From the NCBI GenBank assembly GCA_946902985.2, contig OX336388.2:1702923978-1702987977 (forward strand): DNA of 64,000 nt, in the 5' to 3' direction. Shown here one piece after another: positions 55,035 through 64,000 of the stretch (positions are counted from its first letter, which is position 1; each line of letters starts with the position of its first letter). The stretch is from Meconema thalassinum (taxonomy: Eukaryota > Arthropoda > Insecta > Orthoptera > Tettigoniidae). Position numbers and translations under genes: made by a program. Below the pieces are notes generated by a model. That model did no database searches, was not told where the DNA came from, and worked only from the letters and a program-made list of their open reading frames with translations.

Positions 55035-55151
55035 TGCTAAATAAGAACGATGAGGTGGTTTTAAGGAGTCTTGAGTGTAATATCTGTAGAAACGTTATAA
55101 ATGATCGCCCAACTTGTAGAGCGATATCCAAAGACGAAGGTAGCCGTTACA
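55035..55151 (+). repeat. 5' LTR, second segment (after the Helitron)
   Basis: The piece tgctaaataagaacgatgagg...tagccgttaca matches the last 117 bases of the 3' LTR (60383-60499) with very few differences. Joined to 32391 it gives the intact LTR order seen at 60370-60395. Two bases after its end, tggcacaaccaatgtggg (from 55154) sits where a primer-binding site is expected; its tRNA is not identified. Confidence 0.93.
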
Positions 55152-55379
55152 AATGGCACAACCAATGTGGGGCTACGAAATATCGTACTGTAGTGAATGG
55201 ATATTATGTATAAATCCAGTTTATTTCAAGTATGTTAAAGTTTAAAGTTGTTTTCATGTACGATATAAACGAGTACTCTTTGCATTCATTCCGAGTTTTT
55301 CAATAAAGAGGCATATATCAAGTTAGGGAACTACGGTTATAAATTAGGAGTGTTCTTTTGATGAGTTGTTTTTTGGGTA

Positions 55380-57240
55380 ATGAGTAACAGGGATAATTTG
55401 GGGAATATACATTTGAGAAACCGTAGTATTATAAGATCAGTTAAAATGTCGAAATTAGATGTGCAGGGTACTAATGATGAGATGTCAAAAGTAAGCGAAA
55501 ATCAGGAAACTGAGGAAAATAAACAAGACGGGGCTACAAACATCCAGATTAATGAGGGGGAGAATCCTTCCTGGCTTCGAAACCTGACGATGCTGATAAC
55601 GGAACAAAGTAAGAAATTTGACGTGCGTAGTGATCAATTAGAAAAAGCAATAGATCTTAAGTTCACTGAGCATAGTAAGAAGCTAGATGAACAACGTAAG
55701 AAGTTTGATGAAGCTACAGAGAATTTCAATAGACAAATTAAAGAAGTAGGCCGAGAATTTCACAATAAGTTAGAAAACAGGATTACTGAGGTGGAGGAAT
55801 CATGGTCACTTAAGGTTGGCGCCAGAATGCAACAAGTGTCGGAGCGAGTTGACAAAATTGACGAGGAAGTGAAAATTAAATGTAGTAAGGTTAGGGTTGA
55901 CTTGGAGAAGTCAACAGCATGAAGGTCAAGTGTGATAATAATATTGCTAAAATAGGTAATTTAGAAAATAAACTAGAGAGCGATAATCAAGAAATTAGGG
56001 AAGAGGTTAACAGTAAATTTAACAGTATCAGTGAACAAGTAGCGAGTAAAACAGATAAAATGGAGGTGAAATTTCAGAGATGTCAGAAGCAAATAGCAAC
56101 AAATAGCGGTAATGTACAATTAGGAAATTTAAGTAGATTTCTGGAGCCTCCGTGGCTTAGGCGGCAGCACGCCGGCCTCTCACCGCTGGGACCGTGGTTC
56201 AAATCCCGGTCACTCCATGTGAGATCTGTGCTGGACAAAACGGAGGCAGGCAGGTTTTTCTCCGGGTACTCCGGTTTTCCCTGTCAAAATTTCATTCCAG
56301 CAACACTCTCCACTATCATTTCATTTCATCTGTCATTCATTTAATCATTGCCCTAAAGGAGTGCGTCAGGTCTCGGCAGCCGGCACAGTTCATATCCTCG
56401 CCGCTAGATGGGGGCTTCATTCATTCCATTCCTGACCCGGTCGGAGACTGGAAGCAGGCTGTGGATTTTCATTTCAAGTAGATTTCAAACTAAAGAGGCA
56501 GATTTGCCAGTATTCACAGGCAAGGCATATAACCCAATGGAATTCTTAAAAACAGTAGAAAAGAAGTTCGCTAAAGATTTAGAAGAGGGGATCGTTCAAT
56601 GGGAACAAGTACTTGAGATGCTAGATAAATCTTTTGTTAGGCATTCAAGGTCATGGTTCAGTGTGTATAAATACCAGATGACTAGTTTTAGAAAATTTAA
56701 AGAGAAGTTCATAGCCAAGTACTGGAATGAAAATGTGCAAGAAAGAGAAAGATGTTACATTATTTTTGGAAAGTACCAAAGGAGAGATGGTGTTTCGTAC
56801 ACAGAGTATTTCTTAGCGCATGTACTTATATGCCAGAATTTAGAAGGTTTAGAGACTGAATCACAGGTAATTAAAACATTATTAATAATAATAAAGAAGC
56901 ATTCTTCATGCAGAATATTACTACTATTGACGGATTCGAGAAGCTATTGGAAAACTTTGGCTCTCTTGAAAATAGTAGGACCGAACGCAAGCCAATAAGT
57001 AGAGGAGATAATTTCGTGCAAAGTGAGTGAGAGAGAGAGAGAGAGAGGGGAAGAGAACAAGGCAGGAATGCGAATTACGAAAGACGACTTGACAATGGGG
57101 GACGCACAGCAAATACGAGGAACGAGAATTTGAACAGAGGAGGGGAAGGTACTAGGCCAGACAGACGTACAGGTCAACAACAACAACAACAACAACAACA
57201 ATCTACACCAGGGGCAAGTAGGCCTAATTTAAACGAATAA
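55380..57240 (+). pseudogene. gag-like region of the LTR retrotransposon (broken)
   Basis: The first part (55380-55922) is a long coiled coil rich in Lys/Glu (SKKFDVRSDQLEKAI, HSKKLDEQRKKFDEATENF). It shifts frame at an ATGA (55919-55922) and continues to 56141, where a SINE interrupts it. After the SINE, from 56487, in the same frame, comes a capsid-like part (LPVFTGKAYNPMEFLKTVEKKF, WFSVYKYQMTSFRKFKEKF, REDG-like RRDGVSYTEYF) to 56998. A (GA)n tract near 57024-57049 and a (CAA)n tract near 57178-57201 follow, with an Arg/Asn-rich nucleocapsid-like stretch. No CCHC knuckle is visible. Confidence 0.75.
56142..56475 (+). mobile_element. tRNA-derived SINE, family F, inside gag, with target duplication
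   Basis: The head gcctccgtggcttaggcggcagcacgcc and B-box gtggttcaaatcccggt are tRNA-like. The body ends tgggggcttcattcattcc...tggattttcatttc. The flank aagtagatttc is found at 56131-56141 and 56476-56486, an 11-bp duplication. Insertion plus duplication is 345 bases, a multiple of three, so the gag frame is the same on both sides. Confidence 0.9.
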
Positions 57241-57272
57241 CGGGTTGCAGTGAGGTCAACAGACAGCCCGAA

Positions 57273-57779
57273 GTGATTGCAGTTCAATGTCCTAGGAATA
57301 TTGAGTATTTAGGAGATTTTAATATAGATGTTAGAGAAGAACTGCTTTATGACCTAAATGGTGGAAATTTAGACAATGTTGAGAATGAGATTATGTCACC
57401 AGTAATTAAACTTAATGTGTGGGGTAAAGAAGTTGATGTTTTATTGGACAGTGGAAGCGAAAACTCTTGTATAAATTTACGATTTTTGGAAGATGTAATG
57501 AGAGAAGGTATTCATGTTGATATAATTCCAGTTAAGTCCACTTTCATTGTCACAGCTGTAGGTAGTAGGTCTCAGAAAATATCTAAGCAAGTCGCAGTTC
57601 CAATTAACATTAGTGAGTTAGTTAAATTTCAGCCCTGTTTGGCAGTTCCAAATTTAGTATATCCGGTGATTCTCAGTGCAGAATGGTTATCATTACATCA
57701 AGTTAAATTAGATTTTCATTTTGGCAGGATAAAGAAGTTCAGGTTACGTATAAGGTGTCTAAGACTGACAAACAGTTGA
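57273..57779 (+). pseudogene. Retrotransposon aspartic protease
   Basis: The frame contains VDVLLDSGSENSCI, the DSG active-site loop of a retroviral-type protease, and later VYPVILSAEWLSLHQVKLDF, typical of the segment before the reverse transcriptase in Ty3/gypsy elements. It passes into another frame near 57740, where the polymerase continues, so there is a frame break between the two. Confidence 0.8.
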
Positions 57780-58345
57780 AAGTGTGTATGTTTGAGGAAG
57801 AAAGCAACGTGGTTGTGAGTGATGAGTTTCCTGAAGTAAATGAGGTAGACCGCGGAGATGCTAGTGAGAGCAAAGTTTTTAAGGTGTGTCAGGTTGCAAT
57901 GGAGTCTGAACTTGAGAGTAAGATCCATGATGCATTGTCACAGTGTAAGCTTGATGAGGTGCAAGGCCATCAGTTACATGAGGTATTAATAAAATATAAG
58001 GAAATTTTCAGCACAAAACCCGGAGCAACACACTTATATGAGCATAGTTTTGTCGTTAAAGACACAAGAAGTTTCGTAGAGCCGAGGTATCCTGTCGCAA
58101 CTAAATATATGAAAGCCGTCGAAGAACAGATAGAATTAATGTTGGAAAACGACATAATAGAGCCTTCAGCTAGCCATTGTTTAAATCCATTAGTTGTAGT
58201 AGCCAAGAAAGACAATTCAGTGAGACTGTGCATAGACGGCAGAATGCTAAATACTAGGGTCGAAAGCGACCAGCTGAGAACTGAAGCAGTGGAGGATTTA
58301 GTTCAACGTTTTCAGGGGCGGAAGTGGTTCTCAACAGTAGATTTT
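57755..58345 (+). pseudogene. Retrotransposon reverse transcriptase, truncated by internal deletion
   Basis: It includes VLIKYKEIFSTKPGATHLYE, VEEQIELMLENDIIEPSAS, NPLVVVAKKDNSVRLCIDGR and GRKWFSTVDFSS, the N-terminal half of a Ty3/gypsy reverse transcriptase. After about 58345 similarity ends before the YXDD site. RNase H and the integrase core are absent, so a deletion of several kilobases relative to a full element is inferred. Confidence 0.85.
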
Positions 58346-58491
58346 AGTAGTAGTTGCTCAACGTTAGTGAGGAAATTAGGTAGGACACTAGGTAGTTATT
58401 TCAGGTATGTATTGTTGACTCATGTGATGTTATCGAGACTAGTCAGTGTTTTGTTGAGAGGTAGGAAGTACATGGAAGTTTGTAGCAACGA

Positions 58492-58713
58492 TTGTTACGT
58501 AAGCCGTTGCCATCTTGTGCATTGGAAGGGAAAATGTCAAAGCTGTTTTTATTGTTTACTGGACCTTATGTCGTTTCGAAGAGGATAGGAAAGAATGCCT
58601 ACTTATTGAAAGATCAGGAAAATTGTGTCATAGGTACATATAACATTTACAATCTGAGGAAATATCATAGAAAAGAGCAAGTGCAGCAAGAAGGGCAGAC
58701 TGCCGTGTGGTAA
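58492..58713 (+). pseudogene. Integrase C-terminal remnant of the LTR retrotransposon
   Basis: The frame reads KLFLLFTGPYVVSKRIGKNA followed by YLLKDQENCVIGTYNIYNLRKY, matching the FxGPY...NAYxL...GxxNxxxLRxY tail of Ty3/gypsy integrases. It lies downstream of the deletion and upstream of the 3' LTR. Confidence 0.75.
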
Positions 58714-59063
58714 CTAACGTATAATTAGAGTCGTGTCGTGGCTCTAAGGAATTGGTGGAAGTGAGATAAATCACTTGTGTTGCGTGAAACAAGAAGCAAT
58801 ATATTGCGTTCTGTTATTGTAAGGGACTACAAGAACAAATGTAGCATGTAAATCCTGTATGAATGCACAGGACAATCAGAATGTTTAATGTAACATTGCA
58901 AGAAGAGTGCAGATCAATCAAAGAAAATGAAAAGGGTATAATCATTATGTATGTAATTTGAAGGGTCATATATGTATATTCAGTGTATTTCCTGTTAAGT
59001 TTTAAAGGGAAGATTTGTGATTTCATCATTCATTACATTCTTTATGAAACCATGGGGACGTTT
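58714..59063 (+). other. Retrotransposon 3' untranslated region
   Basis: No frame is supported. A purine-containing ccatggggacgttt directly precedes the 3' LTR, where a polypurine tract is expected, but it is a weak match. Confidence 0.5.
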
Positions 59064-59090
59064 TGTAACGTAATCTTGATTACGTTACAA

Positions 59091-59134
<44 letters not shown>

Positions 59135-59146
59135 AGTCATTGTGTA

Positions 59147-59191
<45 letters not shown>

Positions 59192-60499
59192 GAAATATCG
59201 AAGTTATATCGTTTTATTCACCCATTAATATCAAGGGAGGGGCCATACCATATTCACGTCATTACCATAATCATATATAATATTGTCAAGTGTTTAGATT
59301 TAGAAACAGGGTTTTTATAGAGGTCTAGGGCTGTTTTATTAGTTAAATTGTAAAGACAGGACGGGCATGGTTGGAAGAAGTTATGGACGGTGAAGCAACA
59401 TATTGCAAGAAAATGTATTTCTGGAACGAAGCCAAGCTGACAGGAGACAAGGGCTTGGAGAAAGATTTGGGCGGAAAATATATATGCGCAACGAGAGGAA
59501 TAGCGGGTTCTGAGTGGAATATTTGAAGTACGCGGGCCTGTATTCCCGCTCGGAGAAGTTACAGCGTCGCTTGAGGACTGAGAAATGCTTTGCTATAATT
59601 GGTCTGATGGGTCGCGGGCAAATTTATGCCGCGAAACATCGGGACCATTCAGAGTGTATATAAGCCCAGAGCGACTTCAGCACTGGCTATTCAAATCTAT
59701 AGATTCTCACTTATTCGATCACGAACTCACTCATTGACTTTGTGAGTCGTAGACTCTGTCAGTCCCTCAGTAAGATGGGACTTAGTGAATTCAATTAGCC
59801 TGGTTTGTTCAAATTTGTTTACCATGTTGATCAAACTCAGAAACAAGCAGCAACAACAACAACAACAACAACAACTAGACGAAGTACAGTTAGCAAAGTG
59901 AAAACATATGTTTTCAAAGGTCAATAAACGCGTGTTGGCGTAAGATCTCAAATTAGACTACAAGCAGACCAACGAGATGGACTTTGAACCACAAGGCACC
60001 AGGTATGTGGACCGAGTTATTATCAACACAGAAGATCAGCACTAGCGAGAAGACAGTCAATATTGCCCAGCAATTAGGGAATATTAATGCACATATTGTA
60101 CACAGCTCGAAACCTCAGATCAAATGTTATTAATAATTTTGTTGTAAATAAACCAGTATTAGTTAAAATGTCTTGTTCATTGGGAGTTGAATATATAGGA
60201 TAGTTGGAATGCAAAGAGTATCTCATAGAGCAAGTTTATTGCCCTTCGCTCCGATGATAGATCTTGGCTCAAGGAAGGGAGCGGCAGTGGCTAAATAAAA
60301 TTTTAATGTGTTATCTTTACGATAACTGGCGCCCAGTAAATCTAAATTAATAAAGTGTATGTCTTCTGTCTAGACAGGCCAATGCTAAATAAGAACGATG
60401 AGGTGGTTTTAAGGAGTCTTGAGTGTAATATCTATAGAAACGTTATAAATGATCGTCCAACTTGTAGAGCGATATCCAAAGACGATGGTAGCCGTTACA
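59064..60499 (+). repeat. 3' LTR
   Basis: It is 1436 bp, starts tgtaacg and ends cgttaca. It holds two (ATT)n runs, a TATA box (tatataag, 59657-59664), a CAA run near 59850-59872 and an aataaa signal near 60148. It is uninterrupted and was used to resolve the Helitron junctions in the 5' LTR. Confidence 0.95.
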
Positions 60500-61335
60500 C
60501 ATTGAACAAGCAATGAAGGCAATTGGAGAATAATGTAAAGTGGGAGTGAAGATTCAGGGAGAAATAATTTCAACTCTGAAATTTGCCGATGACATAGTCA
60601 TCTTGGCCGACACGCCTGAGGATTTGAATGAGTTTTTGAATGGTATGGACTCCGTCTTGAGGAAACAATTCATGATGAAAATTAGGCCTAATAAATGTAA
60701 AACAAAAATATTGGAATGCAGCCGAAATAAACCAGAAACCTCTATGGACATCAAATTGGCAGGTGAAAAGCTAAAGGAAGTAGGAGAAATCTGTTACTTA
60801 GGAAGCAAAATAACCAGTGATGGACGAAGCAATGAGGATATAAAAAGTAGATTAGTTCAGGCAAGGAAAGCATTTCTACAGAAAAGGAATCTGTTGACAT
60901 CGAATATAGATTTAGGTATTAGGAAGTCATTTTTGAAGGCCTTTGTCTGGAGCGTGGCACTCTATGGAAGTGAAACTTGGACTATTGGTGCAACAGAAAA
61001 GAGGAGAATTGAAGCGTTTGAAGGAGAATGATGAAGATCAGATGGGTAGATAGAGTTACAAACGAAGAGGTATTGAGACTAGTGGGAGAGGAGAGATATT
61101 TCTGGCTACTGCTAATGAAGATAGGTTGGTTGGGCAAATACTAAGACACGCAGGAATAGCAAGCTTAGTTATGGAAGGAAGGGTTGAGGACAAGAACTGT
61201 AGGGGTAGACCAAGTTTAGAATATGTTAAACAGATTGCCTCGGATGTAGGGTGCGGTAACTATGTAGAGATGAAACGATTAGCTCAGGACAGGGAGATAT
61301 GCAGAGCTGCATCAAACCAGTCAAAAGATTGAAGA
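60500..61335 (+). pseudogene. LINE reverse transcriptase fragment, 3' side of the split
   Basis: It directly continues the fragment ending at 31066. It contains KFADDIVILADTPEDLNEFL (catalytic Asp pair), CYLGSKITSDGRSNEDIKSR, ALYGSETWTIGATEKRRIEAF and, after frame breaks near 61030, LRHAGIASLVMEGRVEDKN and GRPSLEYVKQIA, ending at 61335. It is the same LINE family as 35641-36578. Confidence 0.9.
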
Positions 61336-62694
61336 TTCAAACAACACAACGTCTTATCAAATAATAATTTGGACTCACCGATTTCTTCAGTGGAGTATAT
61401 TTTTATTATAAAGCATTCCATACAAAGTTTATATTATTTCTATCAGTAGGAATACTCAAACTAGTGAAATATAGGTCAGGGACAATATATCAGCTGCCAT
61501 CTTGTCTTGTAACCGAGAGGCTCCTATTGTTAAAGTCACTGCTGCCGTGTAATATTATAATATGAACTTAAAATATCGAACGGGCCACGTCCTTTAAGAC
61601 AGTTTAAACCATTCTCGGTTCGATAATCGGAACTGGTGGGATCTAAGTTATAGACTATAATGTTTGCATAATTCACATGGCCGCCGTATTGAAATGGTAC
61701 GGCAGATGATCTTGTAGTTTGGTCGCAAGACGCACCCCATACGAAGGTATGTTGTTACCAAATTTGGAAGAGATCGGATGATAAGTATAGTCGTAATTTG
61801 ATTTTACGTTTTGAACGTTTGGGTGGCCGCCATTCCGTTTTGGTGAAGATGGGGGAGATTTAGAACATGCCACTGAGATGCCCTTTGCTAGTGCTACCTC
61901 TGTACCAAATTTCGTTCAATTCGATTTCGTCGTGTTTGAATTGATAGGGGGGATGGGGGCAGATATAGCCTACACTCTCTCTCTCACACACCCACACCCA
62001 CACACACAGACACACACACAATTTTATGGCCCTGTGTAGATCTCATAAGTCTACTTTCATTTTTTTTTTTTGCAAAAATCGAAAGTAGGCAAAAAACACA
62101 AAAAGTTGTCTAAGCCGTGCTCTTCTCCTCTGGACATTCAGTATTATCCAAGTAATTTGTAGGCTAGCTTTCTTACGGGGACACCTGCTTGTCAAATCCT
62201 GCTATAGTTTTGACGATAACCCATAACAAACAACCCGGTAGACAGGCAAATAGACACCAGTTAAGCTAAGGTTAGAGTACGGACAGTATGTGATGAGACT
62301 TCAAGGTCAAGCTGACCGCTCTGGGAAGACAGATTTCCAGCCACGCTTCGGTGGTGGGGGAGTAGCGACATCAGTGATAGTTCTGTCGATATCGCGTGCT
62401 AATGCTTAAAATCTGTGCATGTAATCGTCTTGAGCTCTTCTCAGTTATGTGAGGTGTGTCTCCTCCTGCGCTCCGGCTCCCCAACACTCATACTGTACCG
62501 CGACCTTGAGGCCTCACCACGTACCGTCCATATTCTACATTCGATCATTGCGCATCTCGTCAAGGATAAATACAAATTTTGTTCGTGTATTTCTACCGCT
62601 TATTATCCGGGTGTCAATGAGGTTGGGAAGCGGATGAAATAGATTTTTAAAAATAAACTATTAACCGAACAGTGGTTTGTTGGTTCCTCAATTA
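61336..62694. other. Gene-free stretch with a degenerate interspersed repeat
   Basis: At 61660-61990 phrases such as catggccgccgtattgaaatgg, ccaaatttggaagagatcgg and ggtggccgccattccg, ending in (CA)n, resemble the repeat at 27795-29530. The remaining sequence shows no gene. Confidence 0.45.
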
Positions 62695-63160
62695 ATGGGT
62701 TGCCCCGTGTACTTTGGGTGTGTGTAGAATCTGTCTGATAACCTGTGTTAATTGTGATGGCTGTATTAGTGTGTGTTATCTGTAATTCAGGTAAGGACTG
62801 CAAACGATCAATTTCAAGTAGTTCCTACTTTTGCTACCAAATGCTACCGTCATTGACACCTAGCTGTGAACTTGGCTACTAGTTGCCACCGGAACCTGGT
62901 GGCAAGCGTTGGAACTTAATACAGCGTTAATCAAATCTAACCTACAAATTTAGCTTCGCCCAATTGTAGTTATTGGAAGGTTCTTTTACATGCCATAAAT
63001 CTATGACATGGGCCCGCCGGTTATACTTCTCCTCAGAAGGAAGGCATACTAAGGGTTTTTTAACGCTCTTAGAAAATCCGACGACTTCGACCGGGTTTGC
63101 TCCCGCGATCTTGGGCTAGAAGCTCAGCATGCTACCAACTACGCCACCGAAGCCGACTGC
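62695..63160 (-). mobile_element. Chimeric SINE (family D head and body, family A tail)
   Basis: On the reverse strand it has the family D head (cggcttcggtggcgtagttgg; B-box region gggagcaaacccgg, degenerate), body (ccttccttctgaggagaagt) and then the family A tail (cagccatcacaattaacacagg...aagtacacggggcaaccc). It shows the same body-tail junction as 14203-14640, with the head retained. Confidence 0.75.
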
Positions 63161-63646
63161 CGAACAGCGAGAATGTAGGCCTACAGTCGAGAAGACTTGT
63201 GTTCATGTGGAGAATAGCTTCGTATAGTTTGATGCAACACAGTTGGTGATGTTGATTGAGATCTTGATAGCGAACGATATATTCATATATTTGTATACAT
63301 ATATACGGTATATGCTAGTTTTGATATTTAATATTATTGTAAAATAATTTCCAATTTCATGTTGTGAAGTGAGTAGAGAAAACGGAGGGTATTAATATCA
63401 CTGTCGCTTGTATATCGTTATTTAAAACTCGAGCATAACCTGTAGAGCTGGAGGATAAGCAGCATATCTGTAATTAAAATATTCACTGCTCCGAATAAAG
63501 GGTAGTGGAGATATGGTATACCGGGTGCCTTGGGCTCCTTTCACCGATGCATGTAAAACTGGACAGTAAAATGAAGGGTACGTTCAATGTTGAATAAGTA
63601 AATATGAAATAGTAGGAAAGTCAAGGCACGATTTTTATTAAAATAC

Positions 63647-63715
<69 letters not shown>

Positions 63716-63790
63716 GCGAATGGTTAGAATGGATCCAACAAGAATAAATAAACCAATTTTTGATTAAATTTATATTCTGAAGAGCCAAGG
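63161..63790. other. Gene-free stretch with an (AAT)n tract
   Basis: An AAT microsatellite covers about 63647-63713. No gene is supported. Confidence 0.4.
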
Positions 63791-63802
63791 GGGTTACTCC
63801 AA

Positions 63803-64000
63803 GCAGATGAAGAACTCCGGAGGCTAGGAATTACAGATGACGATTGTCGAGACAGAACACAATTCAGGGAAATACTTTCAATCATAAAGGTTATTGTGGG
63901 AGAAAAGAGAGAACGCAGGGGAGGAAGATGGACAGGAGAGAGAAAGGCGCAACACTCTGAAAGAATGAAGGAAGTGTGGAGGAAGAGAAAGGAAGAAAGA
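63803..64000 (+). pseudogene. C-terminal part of a LINE-like reading frame, runs off the edge
   Basis: The frame starting gcagatgaagaactc is open to the window end without a Met start. It reads EELRRLGITDDDCRDRTQFR, then a basic stretch RRGGRWTGERKAQHSERMKE and VWRKRKER. The pattern ...DR..FR...G..WT.ERK.QHSERMK..W..RK is one I associate with the C-terminal ends of insect LINE polyproteins. Identification is tentative because catalytic motifs are not in view. Confidence 0.5.

Larger units (their letters stand above)
31067..60499 (+). mobile_element. Ty3/gypsy-like LTR retrotransposon, with nested insertions
   Basis: Two near-identical LTRs start tgtaacg and end cgttaca (5' LTR 31067-32391 plus 55035-55151; 3' LTR 59064-60499). 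CATT flanks both sides (31063-31066 and 60500-60503). The internal region (55152-59063) holds gag-like, protease, partial reverse transcriptase and the integrase C-terminal tail. The element lies inside a LINE fragment whose reading resumes exactly after the duplication. It is non-autonomous now: the catalytic part of the reverse transcriptase, RNase H and most of the integrase are missing. LTR differences are few, so insertion was fairly recent. Confidence 0.93.

Overview
The window reads as repeat-rich nuclear DNA of an arthropod, most likely an insect. It is AT-rich and has no recognisable host protein-coding gene. It holds tRNA-derived SINEs, mariner/Tc1-like relics, a Helitron, a Ty3/gypsy-like LTR retrotransposon, several LINE fragments and two Polinton/Maverick (adintovirus-like) elements. 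Species is not determinable; a polyneopteran insect is only a guess from the SINE style.

Region 1 (1-4600) is a decayed Polinton end: a reverse-strand protein-primed DNA polymerase B fragment running off the left edge, six copies of a 226-bp tandem repeat, then about 0.7 kb resembling the terminal repeats of the second Polinton. Region 2 (4.6-9.2 kb) is a reverse-strand non-LTR retrotransposon with broken ORF1, endonuclease and reverse transcriptase. Region 3 (9.2-30.7 kb) is mostly SINEs, several with visible target duplications, plus two mariner relics, one hAT-like and two Tc1-like short elements, a hairpin, a Helitron 3' end and microsatellites.

Region 4 (30.7-61.3 kb) is a four-level nest that can be resolved from junction sequences. 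A LINE reverse transcriptase fragment (30.72-31.07 and 60.50-61.34 kb) was split by an LTR retrotransposon (31067-60499, target duplication CATT). Its 5' LTR was split by a Helitron (32392-55034, TC...CTAG, inserted between A and T). The Helitron was in turn invaded by an 18-kb Polinton (36906-54861, 6-bp target duplication AGTAGT, 1.9-kb terminal inverted repeats). A SINE also sits in the retrotransposon gag.

The Polinton is nearly complete. DNA polymerase B lies at the left, on the plus strand. A reverse-strand block follows, listed in order of transcription: fibre-like protein, basic virion core protein, adenain-like protease, penton-like protein, a 62-residue ORF, double jelly-roll capsid candidate, a BIR-domain (IAP-like) protein, an unassigned 192-residue protein, a 157-residue Cys-containing protein and a phospholipase A2-like protein. 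The packaging ATPase, a conserved 336-residue protein and a chromodomain integrase run on the plus strand at the right. Together they would supply replication, integration, packaging, capsid assembly and maturation, with BIR and PLA2 as host-interaction candidates. Visible damage is slight: an in-frame TAA at the conserved lysine position of polymerase motif B, and no obvious ATG for the protease.

Region 5 (61.3-64 kb) holds degenerate repeats, a chimeric SINE, an (AAT)n tract and the C-terminal end of another LINE-like reading frame at the right edge.
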